Of a stretch of DNA of 64,000 nucleotides, positions 59,342 to 64,000 are shown piece by piece. The notes beneath the pieces were generated by a model, which was given only the letters and a program-made list of their open reading frames with translations, was not told where the DNA came from and ran no database searches. The translations under genes were made by a program, and so were the position numbers. The first letter of the stretch is position 1. Each line of letters begins with the position of its first letter. Where the stretch lies: NCBI RefSeq assembly GCF_021261325.1, contig NZ_JAJSBI010000032.1:1-64000 (forward strand), read 5' to 3'. The stretch comes from Streptomyces guryensis (GTDB taxonomy: Bacteria; Actinomycetota; Actinomycetes; Streptomycetales; Streptomycetaceae).

Positions 59342-60877
59342 ATGGCTGGCCGAAAGGACGAGGCCCGCCCTGCGAAGGTGACGGGCGCCGACGGCGATCC
59401 GACGTGGGCGCAGGAACTGCTCGATCACCTGCGGCCCACGGCGCGGGACATCCGCCGGGTCGTCGCCTGGCTCGCGGACGCCGCGCAGGGGACGGCCTGC
59501 CTCCAGGACGGCACCGGGCGGCTTCTCGCCGGAACGCCGACACCGCTGGAGGAGAACCTTGTCGCGGACATCGTCTCCGGCCGGATCGCCTCCGCGGCCT
59601 GGGACGACACCGGACGCCATCTGCGGCTCGTCCGGGTGGAGCAGCCGCAGCCCGCCTCGGTCGGCGTACTGGCGGTGTCCCGGCCGGCCCCGTTCGACCG
59701 CCGGACCTCCGAGATCGTGACCCACACCGCCCAGGTGGTCGAACTCCTGCTCAGGGCACGCGAGTCGACCAGCGCCGGACGCCGGCTCCAACGCGCCACC
59801 TCCGATCTGCGGCTGGCGATCCTGCAACTCCTGATGGTCGAGGACACCGTCTCCGCCCGCCGCGTCGCCGCGGGTCTGTGGCCCGGCCTGCTCGACACCG
59901 ACACCGCCTGCGTATACGTCCTCGAGGGCTGCGCCGAGGACCGCGACGAGCTGGCCCAGGAGTGCCTGAGCGTGACGGAGGAGCAGGTGCTGGTCGTGCG
60001 CTGTCCCGCCGTCGACGCGCACGTCATCGTCGTCGCTCCCGACGACGCGGGCGCCGGGGAACTGCGCTCCCTGATCGGCCGGCGGCCGGGCACCTTCCTC
60101 GGCGGCAGCGCCCCGCAGAGCCTCGCCCGCACCGGCACCGCCTACGGACAGGCCGTGAGCGCCCTCGCCGTCGCCCGCTTCCGGCCCGACAAGCAGGCCG
60201 TGTACGCCGAACGCACCCACCCCGAACGCCTCATGGACCCCGCCGGGCTGCACGGCTGGACGAACCACGTACTGCGCCCGCTCGACACCTTGGCGCACCA
60301 CACCCGCGCCGAACTCCTCGCCACCACCCGGCTGGGCCTGGAGTTCACCGCCGTCAACGCCGCCAAGGTGCTCGGCGTCAGCCGCAACACCGTCCGCGCC
60401 CGCATGGAGCGCGTGGAGGCCCTGCTGCATGCGGACTTCTCCGATCTCGCTGCCCGTGCCGTCGTCCACCTCGCCCTCAACACCTGGATCGGCCTGTCGA
60501 CGGAAGCGCACGAGACCGGCCCCGCCGCGCCGGGCCACCCCCGGCTCGGCGAACTGCTCGCCGGGCCCGCCCTGCGCACCTGGGCTGCCGACCTGCTCGA
60601 CCGCCTCGACGCCGACGCCCGCGATCTGCGCCGCACCCTGCGTACCTGGATCGCCGCCGGAGGCAACGCCGAACGCGCCGCACAGATCCTGGGCGTGCAC
60701 GCGCAGACGGTGCGGGAGCACGTGCGCAGCGCGGAACCCGTCCTCGAACGCCAACTGCTCGCCGCCGGCAGCGACCTGTACGAGGTCGTCCTCGCCCACC
60801 TGGCCCTCGGCGACCTCGAACAGCCCGAACTCCGCCGGGCGAACCGGGACCATCCGGACTCACCTGTGCACAGGTGA
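59342..60877 (+). CDS. PucR/CdaR-type regulator with two C-terminal helix-turn-helix modules
   Basis: A 511-residue regulator; ATG 59342 is preferred since GAGGAGAAGG precedes it (ATG 59321 is an alternative). The N-terminal part (about 15-140) is a GAF-like sensor. The middle has LRLAILQLLMVEDTVSARRVAAGLWPG and a PucR-type GGDEF-like fold. Two HTH_30 modules follow: LEFTAVNAAKVLGVSRNTVRARMERVEALL (about 340-370) and WIAAGGNAERAAQILGVHAQTVREHVRSAEPVL (about 440-472). Most PucR proteins have one. The stop codon lies inside a 20-base palindrome. Its target is unknown; the P450 gene downstream is convergent. Confidence 0.8.
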   Translation: MAGRKDEARPAKVTGADGDPTWAQELLDHLRPTARDIRRVVAWLADAAQGTACLQDGTGRLLAGTPTPLEENLVADIVSGRIASAAWDDTGRHLRLVRVEQPQPASVGVLAVSRPAPFDRRTSEIVTHTAQVVELLLRARESTSAGRRLQRATSDLRLAILQLLMVEDTVSARRVAAGLWPGLLDTDTACVYVLEGCAEDRDELAQECLSVTEEQVLVVRCPAVDAHVIVVAPDDAGAGELRSLIGRRPGTFLGGSAPQSLARTGTAYGQAVSALAVARFRPDKQAVYAERTHPERLMDPAGLHGWTNHVLRPLDTLAHHTRAELLATTRLGLEFTAVNAAKVLGVSRNTVRARMERVEALLHADFSDLAARAVVHLALNTWIGLSTEAHETGPAAPGHPRLGELLAGPALRTWAADLLDRLDADARDLRRTLRTWIAAGGNAERAAQILGVHAQTVREHVRSAEPVLERQLLAAGSDLYEVVLAHLALGDLEQPELRRANRDHPDSPVHR

Positions 60878-60878
60878 G
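60859..60878. repeat. 20-base palindrome over the PucR-type stop codon
   Basis: CTCACCTGTG-CACAGGTGAG is perfectly self-complementary and contains the TGA of the gene. It could be an operator or part of a terminator. Confidence 0.75.
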
Positions 60879-60995
60879 CCGTGCGGACACCGCAGCGGGC
60901 ACTGACACGGTTCACAACGGCTCGACCCGGCACGTAAGTTCGACGAACCGCGGGGGCACGACCGGAACGGGGGACCGGTCGGGCCCCCTCGCGTT

Positions 60996-62255
60996 CTACG
61001 CGCGCAGCCGCACCGGCACCTCCTGCCAGCCGAACGCGATGAACGACGGCACCTGCCGCAACTCGTCCTCGCCGACGGCCAGTCGTATCCCGGGGAAGCG
61101 CTCGAACAGAGCCGGCAGCGCGGTGAGCGCCTCCACCCGGGCGAGCGGAGCACCGATGCACCGGTGCACACCGATCCCGAACGACAGATGGTCCTCGGCC
61201 CCGCGTGCCGCGTCGAAGGTGCCCGCGTCCGCCCCGTAGTGCGCGGGATCCAGCCCCGCGGCGGCATACGTCGTGATGATGGCGTCGCCCGCCGGGATCG
61301 TGACGTCACCGACCACGATGTCGCGGACGGCGAACCGCAGCGGCAGCGAGGCGATCGACGGGTGCACCCGCAGCGTCTCGTCGACCACCGCCTCCCAGCC
61401 GATCTTCCCCGTGTGTACGGCGGCCAGCTGCTCGGGGTGCCGGAGCAGGGCGACGATCGCGTTGCCGATGAGGTTGACGGTCGTCTCGAACCCGGCGCCG
61501 ATCACCAGCAGCAGCGTGTACAGCAGCTCCTCGTCGCTGAGCCGGTCGCCGTCCTCGTCCCGCACCCGGATCAGCTCGGTGGTCAGATCGTCCCCGGGGT
61601 GCTCGCTGCGATGGGCGATCAGGGCCGGCAGTACCGTCCCGATCTGCTGCTGCACGAACGTGGCGTGCTCCGGGCTCGGGTCGGAGGTGTCCATGATGGC
61701 CGCGATCAGCCGACGCGTGTCCTCCACCAACTCGTCCGGTACGCCGAACAGTTCGCAGATGATCCGCATGGGCAGGGGCTGCGCGAGAGCCGCCTTGACG
61801 TCGACCACCCCGCCGTCGGCGCCGGCTGCGTCCAGCGCGTCGAGCAGTTCCTCGGCGATCGCCTCCACCCGCGCCCGCATCGTCTCGGTGCGCCGGTGCG
61901 TGAAGCTCGGCGCCACCAGCTTCCGCAGTCGCGCGTGGTCCCCGCCGTACGTGGACAGCATGTTGACCACGCCCACCCAGCCCAATATCCAGCCCCAGGA
62001 CGGGTGTTCACCGATCTCGGGCCACAGCTTCCAGTGCAGCCGGGGGTCCCTGCTGACCTGTGGGTCGAGGATCAGGTCCCTGAGCGTGTGGTATCCGGTG
62101 GGCGCCCAGGCGGGGATGCCGCCCGGCAGCTCGACGGGCACGACCGGGCCGAAGGCCCGCAGCCGGGCACTCTCACCGGGGATGTCGGCGCCGAACGGGT
62201 CGATGGCAAAGCGGTCGATGCGGTCGGTGACGGTCACGCGCAGCACGGTACACAT
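60996..62255 (-). CDS. Cytochrome P450 (second)
   Basis: A P450 of about 419 residues; the start is uncertain (ATG 62255 chosen, GTG 62237 also possible, neither with a clear SD). The I-helix is VIGAGFETTVNLIGNA, the K-helix is DETLRVHPSIASLPLRFA, and the heme loop is LSFGIGVHRCIGAPLARVEA. The insertion PEIGEHPSWGWILGWVGVVNML after the B region is characteristic of a Streptomyces group often linked to secondary metabolism. No ferredoxin gene is adjacent. It converges on the PucR-type gene. Confidence 0.88.
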   Translation of the reverse strand: MCTVLRVTVTDRIDRFAIDPFGADIPGESARLRAFGPVVPVELPGGIPAWAPTGYHTLRDLILDPQVSRDPRLHWKLWPEIGEHPSWGWILGWVGVVNMLSTYGGDHARLRKLVAPSFTHRRTETMRARVEAIAEELLDALDAAGADGGVVDVKAALAQPLPMRIICELFGVPDELVEDTRRLIAAIMDTSDPSPEHATFVQQQIGTVLPALIAHRSEHPGDDLTTELIRVRDEDGDRLSDEELLYTLLLVIGAGFETTVNLIGNAIVALLRHPEQLAAVHTGKIGWEAVVDETLRVHPSIASLPLRFAVRDIVVGDVTIPAGDAIITTYAAAGLDPAHYGADAGTFDAARGAEDHLSFGIGVHRCIGAPLARVEALTALPALFERFPGIRLAVGEDELRQVPSFIAFGWQEVPVRLRA

Positions 62256-62516
62256 CGTCACCGATGACTCTCGTACGGTTGAGCGATTATCCGCCACCGA
62301 ATCACCGACCTTTTACTCCTTCTGTCTCAAGTGTCTGAATTTCCGTACGTGGGGCGTGAGTTGATGCGCGGCCTCGCTGTGGCGCCCTCCGGTGATGCCG
62401 ACCACTCGGCATGGTTGTCGGATCATCGATTGGCCCATTCGGGGGGTGTACTCACCCGACCCGGTGAGCGTCGGCCGCCGCGCGTGTCACGGCCGCCGCC
62501 TCCACGTTGCCCCGGC

Positions 62517-62732
62517 ATGAACCGAACCGCACTGGAGCCGTGCCGCCCGCTCGCAGGCCGACCTGCTCGTGATCCTTCGCCCGCGCCGACCCATGGGCCC
62601 GGTTCCGGTGCCTTCCCGCCGATCTACGCCCAGCTCGCCGCCGAGTGGCGGGCCAGGGGCCGTGCGGTGCCGGACCGCCCGGATGTCCAGTGGGCCTCCT
62701 TCGCCGACCTCTCGGACGGCGGAGACGCGTGA
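62517..62732 (+). CDS. Small hypothetical protein
   Basis: A possible 71-residue protein from ATG 62517. The second half (GSGAFPPIYAQLAAEWRARGRAVPDRPDVQWASF) resembles short conserved Streptomyces proteins of unknown role; the first half is proline- and arginine-rich and less gene-like. No good SD is seen. It lies in the 580-base interval between the P450 and aminotransferase genes, the rest of which shows nothing. Confidence 0.35.
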   Translation: MNRTALEPCRPLAGRPARDPSPAPTHGPGSGAFPPIYAQLAAEWRARGRAVPDRPDVQWASFADLSDGGDA

Positions 62733-62768
62733 TTCGATTGCTATGACAGGCGATTCCGCGGTGGCTGC

Positions 62769-62780
62769 TTGATGCGTCAA
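62769..62780. promoter_or_regulatory. Operator candidate before the aminotransferase gene
   Basis: TTGAT-GC-GTCAA, an inverted repeat with one mismatch, 55 bases before the start codon; similar to the element at 47570. Confidence 0.35.
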
Positions 62781-62834
62781 TGTTTTCCGTTCTATGCTCC
62801 GAGGGTTCCGCCGTTCCTACAGTTCGGGGATTCC

Positions 62835-64000
62835 ATGGACCGTGCCCGTTTGCAGCGCCTGCTCGCCCGCGAGAAGGAGCAGGCCGCGCATCGCTGCCCG
62901 CGTTCGAGGGATGCCTACGCGCGGGCCGACCATCTCTTCGGACGCGTGCCGATGACGTGGATGAACAAGACGGCCGGTGCCTTCCCCCGCTACCTGGCGA
63001 CCGCCCGCGGCGCCCGTGTCACGGACATCGACGGGCACGAGTACGTCGACTTCTGCCTCGGGGACACGGGAGCGATGGCCGGTCACTCCCCGGCGGCGGT
63101 GGCCGATGCGGTCCGGCGCCGGTTCGCCGACCTGGGCGGTGCCACCGCGATGCTGCCCACCGAGGACGCCGAATGGGTCGGCGCCGAGCTGACCCGCCGC
63201 TTCGGCCTCGCCCGCTGGAGCTTTTCGCTGACGGCGACCGACGCCAACCGGTGGGCGATCCGGCTCGCCCGCGCCGTCACCGGCCGCCCCAAGATCCTTG
63301 TGAACAGTTACAGCTACCACGGCAGCGTCGACGAGTCCCTCATCGTCGTCGGACCCGACGGCAGGGGAGCGACCCGCCCCGGAAACGTGGGCGCCCCCTG
63401 TGACGTCACACTGACCAGCCGTGTCGCGGAATTCAACGACCTGGAACAACTGCAGCGCGAACTCGCCCACGGCGACGTGGCCGCCGTCCTGATGGAACCC
63501 GCCCTCACCAACATCGGCATCGTGCTGCCCGAGCCCGGCTACCTGGCGGGCGTCCGGGCGCTGACCCGCCGACACGGCACCCTGCTCATCAACGACGAGA
63601 CCCACACCTTCTCCGCCGGCCCGGGCGGCTGCACCGCCGCCTGGGACCTGGAGCCCGACCTGCTCACCATCGGCAAGGCGATCGGCGGCGGCATCCCGGC
63701 CGGTGCGTACGGTCTGTCCGCCGAGCTCGCGGACCGTCTCCTCGGCCGCGCCGACCTCGACCTGGTCGACATGGGCGGCGTAGGCGGCACCCTGGCCGGC
63801 AACGCCCTCTCGGTCGCCGCCATGCGCGCCACGCTGGAACACGTCCTGACCGAGGACGCGTTCGCCCGCATGACCAAGCTGTCCGAACGCTTCGAAGCGG
63901 GCGTACGCGCGGGCATCGACGCGCACGCCCTGCCCTGGTCGGTCAGCAGGCTCGGCGCCCGCACCGAGTACCGCTTCGCCTCCCCGACGCCCTGCACCGG
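62835..64000 (+). CDS. Class III aminotransferase (runs off the window)
   Basis: The first 388 residues from ATG 62835 (CGGGGA upstream). It is a PLP-dependent class III enzyme of the glutamate-1-semialdehyde aminomutase-like group: FPRYLATARGARVTDIDGHEYVDFCLGDTGAMAGHSP (family order), VLMEPALTNIGIVLPEPGYLAG, LLINDETHTFSAGPGG, and the PLP lysine in LLTIGKAIGGGIPAGAYG. In the usual SGT motif before the lysine strand, GGVGGTLAGNALSVAA is present. Only about 50 C-terminal residues are missing. Typical members act on aspartate-, alanine- or GABA-like substrates; which one here is unknown. Confidence 0.88.
   Translation, partial: MDRARLQRLLAREKEQAAHRCPRSRDAYARADHLFGRVPMTWMNKTAGAFPRYLATARGARVTDIDGHEYVDFCLGDTGAMAGHSPAAVADAVRRRFADLGGATAMLPTEDAEWVGAELTRRFGLARWSFSLTATDANRWAIRLARAVTGRPKILVNSYSYHGSVDESLIVVGPDGRGATRPGNVGAPCDVTLTSRVAEFNDLEQLQRELAHGDVAAVLMEPALTNIGIVLPEPGYLAGVRALTRRHGTLLINDETHTFSAGPGGCTAAWDLEPDLLTIGKAIGGGIPAGAYGLSAELADRLLGRADLDLVDMGGVGGTLAGNALSVAAMRATLEHVLTEDAFARMTKLSERFEAGVRAGIDAHALPWSVSRLGARTEYRFASPTPCT

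Overview
The window is very GC-rich DNA with almost no spacer between genes, many GTG and TTG starts and strong third-position GC. Its families (DUF5133, DUF3040, DUF5937, ANTAR, SpoIIE-type phosphatases, MHYT, GlgE/GlgX, SigB-type sigma factor, CYP105-like P450 operon, Tat-exported glycosidases) together indicate a Streptomyces or close relative. No rRNA, tRNA, CRISPR, prophage or intact insertion sequence was seen.

Layout. 1-4.8 kb: start of glgE, a DUF5133 protein and a translationally coupled ATPase-like regulator/glgX pair (glucan metabolism), then a VOC protein. 4.9-8.5 kb: ANTAR protein, SigB-type sigma factor, and a MarR-ABC ATPase-permease operon. 8.6-17.5 kb: hypothetical protein, divergent hemC, MFS exporter, an unusual DUF5937-STAS-ANTAR-GAF chimera, a GAF/PAS/SpoIIE phosphatase, and a coupled nucleotidyltransferase-BON-metallophosphoesterase operon. 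17.5-24 kb: several decayed genes (Rieske oxidoreductase, SDR, histidine kinase) mixed with intact DUF3040, SRPBCC, flavin reductase, ATP-dependent DNA ligase and NarL-type regulator genes. 24-33.3 kb: an OmpR-type regulator with a degenerate receiver, a complete P450-ferredoxin-reductase operon, a kinase plus lipoprotein whose regulator gene is truncated, a MarR regulator, remnants of an MFS/AraC pair, and a DoxX-like/peroxiredoxin pair. 33.3-38.4 kb: a second large SpoIIE phosphatase, a secreted cupin, a TetR remnant, a LigD phosphoesterase-domain protein and a frameshifted aldo/keto reductase. 38.4-46.5 kb: a fructan-use locus (LacI regulator, ABC importer, cytoplasmic and exported GH32 enzymes) followed by a TauD remnant. 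46.5-64 kb: luciferase-like monooxygenase, exported or surface enzymes (HNH nuclease, M4 protease, GH64 glucanase), MHYT sensor, dienelactone hydrolase, YciO-type protein, FusB-like zinc-finger protein, TetR/SGNH hydrolase pair, PucR-type regulator, second P450 and the start of a class III aminotransferase.

Two themes stand out. First, between about 11.5 and 46.5 kb at least nine loci are scarred by deletions or frameshifts while their neighbours are intact. Three of these scars removed the 5' halves of both members of a divergent gene pair, and one produced an in-frame chimera. Second, clear palindromic operators recur. A TTACTTGAGT-TA/CA-xGCAA element occurs three times before the atypical response regulator gene and once before the MarR gene 6.6 kb away, bracketing the P450 operon. 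Other palindromes mark the fructan locus, the GH64 gene and the TetR/FusB-like intergenic region.

All functional statements rest on motif and family recognition by eye; no database search was run.
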